DNA of 64,000 bases from Ruminococcus flavefaciens (GCA_902777125.1 CACYSQ010000002.1:124001-188000); one strand, 5' to 3'. Counted from the first letter of the stretch, positions 42,182 to 50,293 are shown. Notes: generated from the letters alone by a model not told the origin. Translations and numbers: made by a program.

Positions 42182-42219
42182 AGTCGGTGCGGGCAAACTG
42201 CACCGACTACTTCTTTTTT
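42182..42219 (+). terminator. Terminator after the serine recombinase
   Basis: AGTCGGTGC / GCACCGACT hairpin followed by a T-rich tail (TTCTTTTTT). Confidence 0.85.
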
Positions 42220-42325
42220 CAATAGGGTGCCCGCTATTTCTGAAACATTTCAAAAGCCGAAATCCGACTTATGTGAAACGGTTTCTGAGCATTGCAATAG
42301 ACTAAGGGCTATTGAAACAATGAGA

Positions 42326-42347
42326 TGAGCCTCCACACGGAGGCTCA
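42326..42347 (-). other. Hairpin downstream of the antitoxin gene
   Basis: TGAGCCTCC / GGAGGCTCA stem directly after the antitoxin stop codon on the minus strand; the T-run is weak, so terminator activity is uncertain. Confidence 0.5.
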
Positions 42348-42352
42348 CTTTA

Positions 42353-42604
42353 TCACACATAATACTTTCTTACATCGTCAGAAGATATCCAGCCTTCCTG
42401 TTCACCGGATTTTCTGCCCTCGTCAAGCTTGCACATTAATTTGAGAGCTGCTTTGATACGCTCATATTCCTCTTGTTCTGCTATATCGACAATAGCATAG
42501 CAGCCTCTGCCATTTTTAGTCAGGTACACAGGAGAGCCGACCGCAACGTCCTGTAACACAGAGGAATAATTTCTGAGATCTGAAATCGGAACTATATTCG
42601 GCAT
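42353..42604 (-). CDS. Phd/YefM-type antitoxin, no toxin partner
   Basis: An 83-aa protein, MPNIVPISDLRNYSSVLQDV followed by GSPVYLTKNGRGCYAIVDI, the typical Phd/YefM DNA-binding fold, with a short C-terminal toxin-neutralising tail. The start could be ATG 42604 or TTG 42622. Normally a RelE/YoeB/Doc toxin follows within a few bases; here the next 170 bases on the same strand hold only hairpins. It may be a remnant, or it may neutralise a toxin in trans. Confidence 0.85.
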   Translation of the reverse strand: MPNIVPISDLRNYSSVLQDVAVGSPVYLTKNGRGCYAIVDIAEQEEYERIKAALKLMCKLDEGRKSGEQEGWISSDDVRKYYV

Positions 42605-42635
42605 AAGAACATCTTCATTCAATTCTATTACTTAT

Positions 42636-42664
42636 ATTATACAGCGAACAAAAGCGATTGTCAA
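42636..42664 (-). promoter_or_regulatory. Antitoxin promoter
   Basis: Minus-strand TTGACA (42664-42659), 17 bases, TATAAT (42641-42636). An imperfect palindrome (GATAAATCTATC, 42673-42684) just upstream could be an operator. Confidence 0.8.
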
Positions 42665-42782
42665 GTTTTATGATAAATCTATCGTAACATTCGTCAACAA
42701 AAAAGTGGGAGGAGCAGAAGAATTAATCAAGTATTATCAGATGTGCGTATACCAGTTTATTTTAAAACTCCAAAAGTTATGT

Positions 42783-43622
42783 TTATAACCCTTGCTGCAA
42801 TTGAGCGATAAGATCGGATAGCCTGTGAATATTGTAATTCTTTACTGATTCTATCATAAATTCATACGTTGTCAGAATGAAATTACTTTCTTCAAGGCGT
42901 GTAGCTGAATCAAGTATTTCTTCAATTATTTGAGAATTCTCAGCTTTTTGAGAATCTGCCAACAATTCTGAAAGAGAAATCAACTGTTCAAAGTCGTCGT
43001 GGAGCTTTGTTCTTAATCGTCTATATTTTATGTCATCACCTGTTCCGGTCTTCTTAAACTCAGCTATTTTGCGCCCTGTAATAATAAGCTCTCTCAATAG
43101 CGAATTTATCTGTGCTTCCACAGAATTATTGTTAGAATTGTGAGAAGCAAGCTTTTCTGTTGAGACAGGCTCTTTCAATCTATTATCAGGCTCTGCCGCA
43201 GCTTTTTCAAGTATTGATACGAACGCATCTGTTATGTCTTCAAAAAGAGTTGAATAAGAAGTAGAAGGAATATATCGTTTGAAATCCTTTAGAAGCTTTT
43301 CTTTGGGATAGTTATTACAATACTCTTCGAGGAAAAACATGAACTTGCTTTTATCAAGGCTTTTTCTGTTTAAGATACTTTCAGCAATCGGATGCAATGA
43401 ACGGCGGTCATTATTACGATAGAAAGCTTGAAAAGCTGACTCGCTACGTTCGTGCTTTTTGTCTTGTATCCTGTCAATATATATAACATTATTAATATCT
43501 GTAGTAATACTACAAAGCAGATATCTACAGAATAATGGCTTGCTCAATGCTTTATTAGTATCAGGATCAATTAATTTTCTGTATCCAGCACCAAAAGCAG
43601 CAATGAATCTTCCAAAATCCAT
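42783..43622 (-). CDS. Unknown protein divergent from the HerA-like gene
   Basis: A 279-aa protein, MDFGRFIAAFGAGYRKLIDP at the N-terminus, helical and charged, with a central Ser/Asn-rich linker and a coiled-coil-like C-terminal half (KTGTGDDIKYRRLRTKLHDD and following). No transmembrane segment or catalytic motif seen. ATG 43622 follows TGGAGGAT. It is transcribed away from the HerA-like ATPase. Could be a partner of that ATPase; no family assigned. Confidence 0.7.
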   Translation of the reverse strand: MDFGRFIAAFGAGYRKLIDPDTNKALSKPLFCRYLLCSITTDINNVIYIDRIQDKKHERSESAFQAFYRNNDRRSLHPIAESILNRKSLDKSKFMFFLEEYCNNYPKEKLLKDFKRYIPSTSYSTLFEDITDAFVSILEKAAAEPDNRLKEPVSTEKLASHNSNNNSVEAQINSLLRELIITGRKIAEFKKTGTGDDIKYRRLRTKLHDDFEQLISLSELLADSQKAENSQIIEEILDSATRLEESNFILTTYEFMIESVKNYNIHRLSDLIAQLQQGL

Positions 43623-43679
43623 AAAAGTATCCTCCATTTTATACATTTACAATGTATCGAAGTGTATATTCTTGTTGAA

Positions 43680-43708
43680 TCGACATTTGGCTGAGTATGC
43701 GATATAAT
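43680..43708 (+). promoter_or_regulatory. Promoter of the HerA-like gene and its structured leader
   Basis: TCGACA (43680-43685), 17 bases, TATAAT (43703-43708); the resulting transcript would begin about 170 bases before the start codon. Confidence 0.75.
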
Positions 43709-43753
43709 AACTATAAGGACGGAGAAGTCCAAAAAAACATCAGCTGCTGCTAC

Positions 43754-43844
43754 AAGCAGGTGAAAAGGATTGGAGCTCATTTCAAGCGCCTCAAATCGGC
43801 TTGAAAAAGACGATTTTTGTGTGGAATAAAAATCCCACCTGCTT
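43754..43844 (+). ncRNA. Candidate structured RNA leader (three-way junction)
   Basis: Three perfect helices nest as a junction: P1 AAGCAGGTG (43754-43762) with CACCTGCTT (43836-43844); P2 TTTCAAGC (43780-43787) with GCTTGAAA (43799-43806); P3 GATTTTT (43812-43818) with AAAAATC (43828-43834). A further GGAGC (43772-43776) can pair with GCTCC (43850-43854) outside P1, possibly a pseudoknot. It lies between a good promoter and the ATPase ribosome site. I know no matching family. Confidence 0.5.
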
Positions 43845-43884
43845 TTAAGGCTCCTGAAATAAAAAACGAAAGGGGCAATTCAAT

Positions 43885-46812
43885 ATGCCAGTAGAAAAAC
43901 TACTGCCACAACAGCAAGCACATCCACCAGATTTACAGCAAGCGGATGCACATCACAACGCTCAGGTCTTCGGTATCACAAGGCTCGGCTTCACAAGCTT
44001 CGACGAGCTAATCCAAAGGTCAGCTCAAGATTATGGAGTTGAGTACGAAATATTCTTCTCCAATTCGCTCGGGACCCAGCACGGATACATGAAAGTCGTG
44101 GGCGGAAAGATTATTAAAACACTTCCGCTTATTGAATTCAGTGTGATAAGCTCAGTAGTGGTCATTCGTGATGGAACAAAGTTAGGTTATGTTGTTAAAC
44201 ATTTTAAAAATGTAATGACAGCAAACCAAGAAGATTTTATTCCAATTGACGTTCTTGAAAAAAGGATGGTCTGCAAATATCTCAAGCTTCCTCCTCAAGC
44301 TAACAAGCGTAAGGACGACCTTTGTGAGCGACTGGTTCAGACACTTATTGTTGAGAAATCGGATACCAAAAAAACGATATTTGCAAGTTCGAAGCAAGGC
44401 TGGGAATTTCTTTCGGCTCATCTCGGGCATTGGCAATCGAGAGGCAGATATCCTCCTATTTTACATGAGAGAATGTCGGAGAGCATAAATAGCCGCGAGC
44501 TTCCAAGGATTCGTACAAGGATCTATACTGACGAAAAAAGTCAGAGTTGGAAGTTTAACGATATTTTCAACTCCTATCCTAACTTGAAAATCCCGTTCCT
44601 TATTCGCACAGCGAGCTATATGCAGACCTTTGCGAGTAAATTCGGTGTATACTGCGACGAGATAATAGTCACCAAGCCAACCGACAGAGCTGATATTTCT
44701 CTGTTGACGGCGTTATATGATAACGTAACCTACGGACGAGGCAGGATGTTGACGCTAAGCAATGGTAAAGCTATCGAACAAGCAGGAGATATCGTAAATG
44801 ACGCTGTTCTTCTTATCACCGATGATACCAAGGCGGATGAAGAGGGGAAGCGTGAAAAGGGCATTGATGCTCTCCACAAACGTGTTCTTAATGCCGGCGG
44901 AGAGTTTCTTCAGATTCCTGTGGTATTATCAGGCTATGCTTCATCGCAACTAAAACAGGAACTCTACTGTGAGGTTTCCGAGTTGAATGGCGCTTATGAT
45001 ATCAGTCCCACTGTACTAACCGAGCTGTTGGAACACCACGATGCCGTGATGCTCTCGGGGATAGAAAAACGCTTCAGCGATTTTCTTGAGGTTTTCAACC
45101 GCCACATGAGAGATATATCGTGTCAGACCCCTTACTATATTCCTCCTCAAAGACGCAACCTCTATTATTTACTTCTCTCAACACTTAGAACCTATGATGA
45201 ATATTTTGGAGTTTTCTTCGACGAAGAAACAGAATTAAGTCTGATAGATATCCTTAGTTCATATAACGAGGTCGGTTCGAGTAACGACGAGCTGCTGCTC
45301 ACTCTCTTCGGCAACTGTCTGAACAAGGAGATAGGCAGTGGGTGCTTTAATTACATAAAACGGACGAAGTTCATTGTCATCGACCAAGGAAACAACTCGG
45401 TCATTGTTGATGAAGATTATGTCTACTTCGAGCCTGACATCATTGGAGAACTTTCTCGAAGTAAGATGAAGCTCCACAGTGTTAACTCGCTGACAGATGC
45501 GTTAAAGGCTAACGAATGCCTGAATATCAACGATCACAATAGCAAGTGTTACCGGTTTCATGTTCAGAATTCCAATGGTGAGCCTTATATGCTGTATACC
45601 TACGGCATCAGCAAGCAGCTCATAAATGCTGAGAACCGCAAAAGGCTGGAACTTGCCGATTATCAGAAGTACCTTCTTGAGTACGGCGAGCTGTCACAAA
45701 ACGAGCTTCTTCCGTTGGGTATAACCGCAGACGGCAGGTATGTTGGTAAAGATATCTCCTTCGGCAACAAGTCGAATGACCATATCTTGATAACAGGTCA
45801 GAGCGGCAAAGGCAAGTCATTCTGTGCAACAAATCTGCTACCATTGTTAGCAATGCTGGGAAGCAGGATGCTTGTTTGTGACGTAAGTGACTCATTCACT
45901 CGCGATGAAGTCATCAGGGCACTCCCCACAGAGGTCGTCGATGCTCTATTCGAGTTCATTGATGTTGCAGATGAAAAACAGAAGCTACCGGTAAACCTTT
46001 TATTTGTCGGCGATTGCTCCGGACTTCCGGCTAAGAAACGCCGCATAGTTGGATTTATTAAAGCTATCGCGGGTAAACTCGACAAAGACGAGACTCGAAC
46101 GCTTACAGGGATTATTTCGGAAATGCTGAAGCGGCAGTCAACTGTTACTTCAGTTACTACCGAGATGCTCCGCACCGCCCTAAAAAGAGGCGGTAAGGTC
46201 GGTAATCATGTGTTTAGTCTCGTTAGTTCTACGCTTGACGACATCGACACTATCGGGTTCGAGGAGCGTGGGTGGGCAGAATTCTTTGAGAAATCAAAGA
46301 AAATCGCTGTTATATCCTTCGGGAACGAGTCGGGCGATAATGTTCACTCTCTGCTCGACGCAATAGTATCGTCGGCTTTCGAATGGCAACGTGACCATGA
46401 CTCAGCTCCGCTGAGCATCGTAATCGACGAAATCAAAGACCAGAACTTCGCTGAGGGAAGTCCTCTGCACACGATACTCACTCAAGGTAGAAAATTCAAT
46501 ACGAAGTTCATAGGTATGACACAGCAATACATATCCAATAGTAGTCACGCTATCGACGTAGTTAAGGAGGCAAGTATCCAGATATTTTTCAAGCCTGCTA
46601 AATCCCTCGATCGAATAGCTGCTGAGCTTGGATATAGGAACCCAGCTGACGCTGGATTCGGATCCATGGGTATCGGAGATATCATACTCTGCGCTGAACT
46701 CTTCAACAAAGTGGATGTGGTGAACGAGCCTGTGGTGCTACATGCAAAGGCTATCAAGTTCGTCGAAACACCGCTCTACAAAGAATTCCAGAAGGAGTAT
46801 GGTGAAAAATAA
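43885..46812 (+). CDS. HerA/FtsK-like ATPase with a DUF927-like N-terminal region
   Basis: A 975-aa protein. Residues about 165-330 (KQGWEFLSAHLGHWQSRGRY, FLIRTASYMQTFASKFG, TALYDNVTYGRGRMLTLSNG) resemble the DUF927 helicase-like region of element-encoded primases. The C-terminal third is a HerA/VirB4-type ATPase: DHILITGQSGKGKSF (about 633-647, Walker A), LSIVIDEIKD (about 844-853, Walker B), TQGRKFNTKFIGMTQQ (sensor). Start ATG 43885 after AAAGGGGC. Possible roles are DNA pumping or coupling in transfer, or defence; its N-terminal half would be unusual for a coupling protein. It is the longest gene in the element. Confidence 0.75.
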   Translation: MPVEKLLPQQQAHPPDLQQADAHHNAQVFGITRLGFTSFDELIQRSAQDYGVEYEIFFSNSLGTQHGYMKVVGGKIIKTLPLIEFSVISSVVVIRDGTKLGYVVKHFKNVMTANQEDFIPIDVLEKRMVCKYLKLPPQANKRKDDLCERLVQTLIVEKSDTKKTIFASSKQGWEFLSAHLGHWQSRGRYPPILHERMSESINSRELPRIRTRIYTDEKSQSWKFNDIFNSYPNLKIPFLIRTASYMQTFASKFGVYCDEIIVTKPTDRADISLLTALYDNVTYGRGRMLTLSNGKAIEQAGDIVNDAVLLITDDTKADEEGKREKGIDALHKRVLNAGGEFLQIPVVLSGYASSQLKQELYCEVSELNGAYDISPTVLTELLEHHDAVMLSGIEKRFSDFLEVFNRHMRDISCQTPYYIPPQRRNLYYLLLSTLRTYDEYFGVFFDEETELSLIDILSSYNEVGSSNDELLLTLFGNCLNKEIGSGCFNYIKRTKFIVIDQGNNSVIVDEDYVYFEPDIIGELSRSKMKLHSVNSLTDALKANECLNINDHNSKCYRFHVQNSNGEPYMLYTYGISKQLINAENRKRLELADYQKYLLEYGELSQNELLPLGITADGRYVGKDISFGNKSNDHILITGQSGKGKSFCATNLLPLLAMLGSRMLVCDVSDSFTRDEVIRALPTEVVDALFEFIDVADEKQKLPVNLLFVGDCSGLPAKKRRIVGFIKAIAGKLDKDETRTLTGIISEMLKRQSTVTSVTTEMLRTALKRGGKVGNHVFSLVSSTLDDIDTIGFEERGWAEFFEKSKKIAVISFGNESGDNVHSLLDAIVSSAFEWQRDHDSAPLSIVIDEIKDQNFAEGSPLHTILTQGRKFNTKFIGMTQQYISNSSHAIDVVKEASIQIFFKPAKSLDRIAAELGYRNPADAGFGSMGIGDIILCAELFNKVDVVNEPVVLHAKAIKFVETPLYKEFQKEYGEK

Positions 46813-46820
46813 GTTAATAC

Positions 46821-46839
46821 TGGTTGCGCCCTTCGTGGG
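46821..46839 (+). other. UUCG-capped hairpin after the ATPase gene
   Basis: TGCGCCC-TTCG-TGGGCGCA stem-loop 8 bases after the stop; no T-run, so probably an RNA-stability element or weak terminator. Confidence 0.5.
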
Positions 46840-46901
46840 CGCACCGTATACAATAATTATATGCTAAATGGCCGTAAAGGTCAAGCGAAAGGAGAATTTT
46901 T

Positions 46902-47195
46902 ATGAATACCAATTCAAACACAACTACCCCTAATACGATCACTCAGAACGTAAATGAGCGCAGCACGGAAGGTGTAGTACCAGAGAAAATCCTTTACACC
47001 GTAAAGGAAGTCTCAACGATCATGCACACTAACACCGGTTATGTTTATCAGCTCATAAGCTCGGGCTTGCTGCCTGCACTTAAGCTGGGCTCATTAAAGA
47101 TCAGACACGCAACTCTGATGAAGTTCCTCAACGAGTACGACGGATATGATCTTACTGATCCAGGCAACATTGAGAAACTCTCAGTATCAGCGTAA
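46902..47195 (+). CDS. xis: Excisionase-type DNA-binding protein
   Basis: A 97-aa protein: an Asn/Thr-rich N-terminus then a MerR/Xis-like winged helix ILYTVKEVSTIMHTNTGYVY followed by LISSGLLPALKLGSLKIRHATL. Such small proteins next to integrase act as recombination directionality factors. Start ATG 46902 after CGAAAGGAG. It lies 62 bases upstream of int, with a GAGGATAGC/GCTATCCTC hairpin (47213-47241 region) between. Confidence 0.85.
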   Translation: MNTNSNTTTPNTITQNVNERSTEGVVPEKILYTVKEVSTIMHTNTGYVYQLISSGLLPALKLGSLKIRHATLMKFLNEYDGYDLTDPGNIEKLSVSA

Positions 47196-47257
47196 CATTC
47201 AATCAAACGAGGATAGCGCCCCAGAGGTGCTATCCTCATACTTATAGGAGGGATAGT

Positions 47258-48445
47258 ATGGCAGAAATAAATGCCCGAAAGCGAGGCAGACGCTGGGAAT
47301 ACTATTTTGAAGTAGCTAGAGTTAAGGGTAAACGTAAGCGTTTCAGTAAGGGCGGATTTACCACAAAGGCAGATGCTCTTAGTGCAGGAACAAAGGCTAT
47401 GAACGAATATCTGAACGCAGGAACAGTCTTTGTACCTAAGGAATTATCTGTGAGCGACTATATGGATTATTGGATAGAAATGTACTGCCGACCGAACTTG
47501 AAGCCTTCAACCATTGCTAGTTATAAGAAGTATATAAGACTTCATATTTCGCCTAAAATCGGACATTATCTTTTGACAAGAATATCTGCTGAGCAGCTGC
47601 AGTCGCTTATAAACGATCTGGTCTCAGAAGGTTTCAGCAAGAATACTATAATAAGTATAAAGGGGATTCTCTCGAGCAGTCTGAATTACGCAGTTCAACC
47701 GCTTCATTACATACAGACCTCACCGATGGTTTATGTGAAGATACCTAAAGGATCACGCAGCAGCTTCAAGGCTTCACTGTATGTGCGAGATGTTATTGAG
47801 GAAGATGTTATAAACAAGATATTTGACCGTTTTCCTAAAGGCACTTCACCGTATCTGCCTATGATGCTTGCATATCATTGTGGACTGAGGTTAGGTGAGG
47901 CTTTTGCAGTAACATGGGATAATGTTGATTTTGATAATAAGACTATCACTATTGACAAGCAGCTTCAATGGCATGATGAGAAGAAGGTGTGGTATCTGAC
48001 ACCGCCTAAGTACAACTCTTCAAGAATCATCGATATAGATCAGTTTATTCTGAATCTTCTAAATGAATTGAAGGCGGAGCAGGCAGCGAATAAGGAGTTT
48101 TATGATGAGTTCTATACCACCTTGCACTATAATGAGCAAGACGGTATCAACACCAGCAGTGGGGAAGTGATCGACTTCATTAATGTATATGAGAACGGAG
48201 GCTTTATCCAGCCACGGACCATGCAGCATACCAGTACGGTGATACATGAGTTTTGTCCTACTTTTAATTTTCACTCCCTGAGACATACTCACTGTACCCG
48301 TTTATTAGAAGCCGGCCTGCCGCTGAAATATGTTCAGGAGAGGCTTGGACATAAAAACATAAATGTTACAATAAACATTTATAATCACCTAACACGAAAT
48401 CAGGCTGAACAGGGCAAAAAGGCTCTGGAGGATGTTTTCAAATAA
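47258..48445 (+). CDS. int: Tyrosine integrase, probable integrase of the element
   Basis: A 395-aa phage-type integrase: AP2-like arm-binding N-terminus (KRGRRWEYYFEVARVKGKRK), SAM-like core-binding domain (SVSDYMDYWIEMYCRPNLKP), and catalytic domain with HCGLRLGEAFAVTW (Arg), FHSLRHTHCTRLLEAG (HxxR) and LGHKNINVTINIYNHLT (Tyr). Start ATG 47258 after ATAGGAGGG. With xis just upstream and only a two-gene cargo separating it from attR, it is the best candidate for the enzyme that uses the 34-base core in the GGGtGRT gene. Confidence 0.93.
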   Translation: MAEINARKRGRRWEYYFEVARVKGKRKRFSKGGFTTKADALSAGTKAMNEYLNAGTVFVPKELSVSDYMDYWIEMYCRPNLKPSTIASYKKYIRLHISPKIGHYLLTRISAEQLQSLINDLVSEGFSKNTIISIKGILSSSLNYAVQPLHYIQTSPMVYVKIPKGSRSSFKASLYVRDVIEEDVINKIFDRFPKGTSPYLPMMLAYHCGLRLGEAFAVTWDNVDFDNKTITIDKQLQWHDEKKVWYLTPPKYNSSRIIDIDQFILNLLNELKAEQAANKEFYDEFYTTLHYNEQDGINTSSGEVIDFINVYENGGFIQPRTMQHTSTVIHEFCPTFNFHSLRHTHCTRLLEAGLPLKYVQERLGHKNINVTINIYNHLTRNQAEQGKKALEDVFK

Positions 48446-48451
48446 TCTGAC

Positions 48452-48486
48452 CGTCGTTCAGGACCACACCTGAGCGACGTTTTTTA
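48452..48486 (+). terminator. Terminator after int
   Basis: CGTCGTTCAGG / CCTGAGCGACG hairpin followed by T6. Confidence 0.9.
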
Positions 48487-48508
48487 TATAAAGAATGCTG
48501 CCTGCTAC

Positions 48509-48537
48509 TTGCAAAACAGTCCGTTATAGGTTATAAT
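48509..48537 (+). promoter_or_regulatory. Promoter of the DUF4869-like/P-loop pair
   Basis: TTGCAA (48509-48514), 17 bases, TATAAT (48532-48537), so the pair is an independent transcription unit. Confidence 0.8.
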
Positions 48538-48571
48538 AGTAACATAATAAACTCTCGGAAGAGGTGCGTTT

Positions 48572-49021
48572 ATGCTGAAAATAGTTTTCGGAGATGTCGA
48601 GAATTCGATATATCATCCTCCGACATACTTTGATAATACCTATGAGGATGAATGGATAACTGATCCGCTCTCTGTAAAAATGATAAAGGATATCGACAAG
48701 TCAGATGTTATCAGTGCAAGAGCTATTGACAGCCCTGTACTGGGTTCGATTTCTGTCAAGGAACTGTCCGGCGGTGTGAAAACTCTCATCCTTATGCAGT
48801 TCGATGAATCAGGTAAGATATTCAATGCTTCTGCCTGCGGCGATAACTGCGCAAAGTGGATATATGAGATAAGCAAACATAAAGATCTTACCATTGCCCT
48901 TCATCATATAATGGACTTCAGTGCCTGCGAAGATTTCAGTGCATTTATCGTAAATTCAGGCAAGCAGGTCGGCAGCTATAAAGAGTACCTTGACGAAGCG
49001 CTCAGGATAGAGGAAAGATAA
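48572..49021 (+). CDS. DUF4869-like protein
   Basis: A 149-aa protein, MLKIVFGDVENSIYHPPTYF at the N-terminus and a C-terminal DEALRIEER, resembling the small DUF4869 family of Clostridia, whose function is not known. Start ATG 48572 after AGAGGTG. It is followed 2 bases later by the P-loop gene; the pair has its own promoter and lies between int and attR, the usual cargo slot. It may be the regulatory or protective partner of the ATPase. Confidence 0.65.
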   Translation: MLKIVFGDVENSIYHPPTYFDNTYEDEWITDPLSVKMIKDIDKSDVISARAIDSPVLGSISVKELSGGVKTLILMQFDESGKIFNASACGDNCAKWIYEISKHKDLTIALHHIMDFSACEDFSAFIVNSGKQVGSYKEYLDEALRIEER

Positions 49022-49023
49022 CT

Positions 49024-49992
49024 ATGAAGGGAAAATATCATATTATCGTTCAAAACAGCCGGGTGAAGTTTGAGTTTGATATAAAGCGCAATATAACTAT
49101 TGTCCGCGGCGATAGTGCTACAGGAAAGACCACGCTAGTATCTCTGATAGACACATACGACAGACTTGGCGCCGACTCAGGTGTTGAGCTATCATGTGCA
49201 AGAAGATGCCTGACGGTCAATAATTCAAACTGGGAATCCATTCTGAACAGCGTCAGCGAGTGCATTGTCTTCATAGACGAGGAGAACACCATTATCAAGT
49301 CTGACGACTTTGCACGAAAGATCAAGGGCACTAATAATTACTATGTTATCATAACAAGGGAAAATCTGCCGAATCTTCCTTATTCGGTTGAGGAGATATA
49401 CGGGATCCACACTTCCGGCAAGTACGCAGATATGCGCAGGACGTATAACTCGTTCTATCAGCTTTATACTGTCAATGAACGAAGTGACGCTGAGAAGGTG
49501 GAAACTGTTATCGTTGAGGATTCCAACTCAGGATATGATTTCTTCAAAGACGTTGCAGCCGACGATATAAACTGCATCAGCGCAGGCGGAAAGACTAAGA
49601 TAAAACGTACCGTTATGGATAATGAGGGAAAACATCTGCTTGTTATCGCTGACGGAGCAGCTTTCGGTTCTGAAATGGGAGAGCTGTTTCTTTATATGCA
49701 GAAGCATCCGGAAGTCAGCCTGTATTTACCGGAATCCTTTGAGTGGCTGATCTTGAAGTCAGGTCTTATAGACGGCAACAGGATAGCTGATATCTTGCAG
49801 CATACCGAGGACTTCCTTGAAAGCTCAGAGTATTTCAGCTGGGAGCGCTTTTACACAAAGCTGCTCATATCCGAGACGGAAGGAACATATTTGCAGTATT
49901 CCAAACAGAAGCTGAATGATGTCTATCTGAATCCGAATGAAAAAGAAGCAGTCCTCACAGTTGCCGATATTATCAGGGAAAACATAACCTGA
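49024..49992 (+). CDS. Compact P-loop ATPase with TOPRIM-like C-terminal region
   Basis: A 322-aa protein. N-terminal half: Walker A TIVRGDSATGKTTLVS (P-loop about 29-36) and Walker B SECIVFIDEEN, like a reduced ABC/AAA ATPase without a visible signature motif. C-terminal half: VETVIVEDSNSGYDFFKDV, CISAGGKTKI, LLVIADGAAFGSEM and YLPESFEWLILKS follow the order of acidic blocks in TOPRIM nuclease domains of OLD/DUF4435 proteins, though the DxD is reduced to D-x-A. Start ATG 49024 after GAGGAAAG. It resembles a miniature OLD- or PARIS-type ATPase/nuclease; a defence role is inference. Confidence 0.6.
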   Translation: MKGKYHIIVQNSRVKFEFDIKRNITIVRGDSATGKTTLVSLIDTYDRLGADSGVELSCARRCLTVNNSNWESILNSVSECIVFIDEENTIIKSDDFARKIKGTNNYYVIITRENLPNLPYSVEEIYGIHTSGKYADMRRTYNSFYQLYTVNERSDAEKVETVIVEDSNSGYDFFKDVAADDINCISAGGKTKIKRTVMDNEGKHLLVIADGAAFGSEMGELFLYMQKHPEVSLYLPESFEWLILKSGLIDGNRIADILQHTEDFLESSEYFSWERFYTKLLISETEGTYLQYSKQKLNDVYLNPNEKEAVLTVADIIRENIT

Positions 49993-50004
49993 AACCGGAG
50001 CGAT

Positions 50005-50028
50005 TTTGTCACCCGTTTGTCACCCTAA
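50005..50028 (+). repeat. Right arm-type repeat pair
   Basis: Two tandem TTTGTCACCC copies (50005-50014, 50016-50025) followed by TAA, in the same orientation as the pair at 28865-28888 near attL. The stretch 50,029-50,160 between them and attR holds nothing else I can identify. Confidence 0.7.
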
Positions 50029-50161
50029 ATTGAAAAATGCTAAGTTCTGACACATATTTCAAAAGGTCAATAAGAATTTGTATTTGCGAAAATACGGCTA
50101 TTTTTCGGCAAGTATACGCAACACAACGCAATGCTGTGGAATCCGCAGATCGGGTATACAT

Positions 50162-50202
50162 GAATGGGCAACAACCCCATGGTCGGTGCAACAGTTGCTT
50201 GT
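50162..50202 (+). other. Diverged copy of the GGGtGRT gene 3' region beside attR
   Basis: Directly left of the attR core, about 40 bases align in frame with 28703-28743 of the host gene (encoding GMGNNPMVGATVAC-type residues, here NGQQPH in register as MGNNPMVGATVAC). The differences (CCC/CCG, GTC/GTT, GCA/GCT, ACA/ACT, TGT/TGC) are all synonymous third positions. Since sequence left of the core in attR comes from the element, the element carries a captured piece of a homologous gene. Confidence 0.75.
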
Positions 50203-50236
50203 GCAGTTGCTGTTGAAGAGGCTATGAAGTAATAGC
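50203..50236 (+). repeat. attR core (34-base direct repeat)
   Basis: Perfect copy of 28744-28777; the chromosome resumes to its right with the original downstream region of the GGGtGRT operon. Confidence 0.9.
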
Positions 50237-50254
50237 ATAAAGCTCAATGATAAA

Positions 50255-50281
50255 AGGGACGGTCAGACCGTCCCTTTTTTT
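50255..50281 (+). terminator. Displaced native terminator of the GGGtGRT operon
   Basis: AGGGACGGT / ACCGTCCCT stem followed by T7, about 20 bases after attR. Before integration it would have lain right behind the GGGtGRT stop codon. Confidence 0.85.
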
Positions 50282-50293
50282 GATACAAAAAAC

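Larger units (their letters stand above)
28744..50236. mobile_element. Integrated mobilizable element, about 21.5 kb
   Basis: A segment bounded by a 34-base perfect direct repeat (28744-28777 and 50203-50236) covering the 3' end of the GGGtGRT gene. Inside are two tyrosine recombinases, an excisionase-like gene, a serine recombinase, relaxase and MobC-like genes and diverse cargo. Base composition is visibly more AT-rich in the cargo than in the chromosome. No VirB4/VirB6/type IV coupling set was recognised except the HerA-like ATPase, so transfer would need a helper. The chromosomal operon resumes with the displaced terminator at 50,255. Confidence 0.9.
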
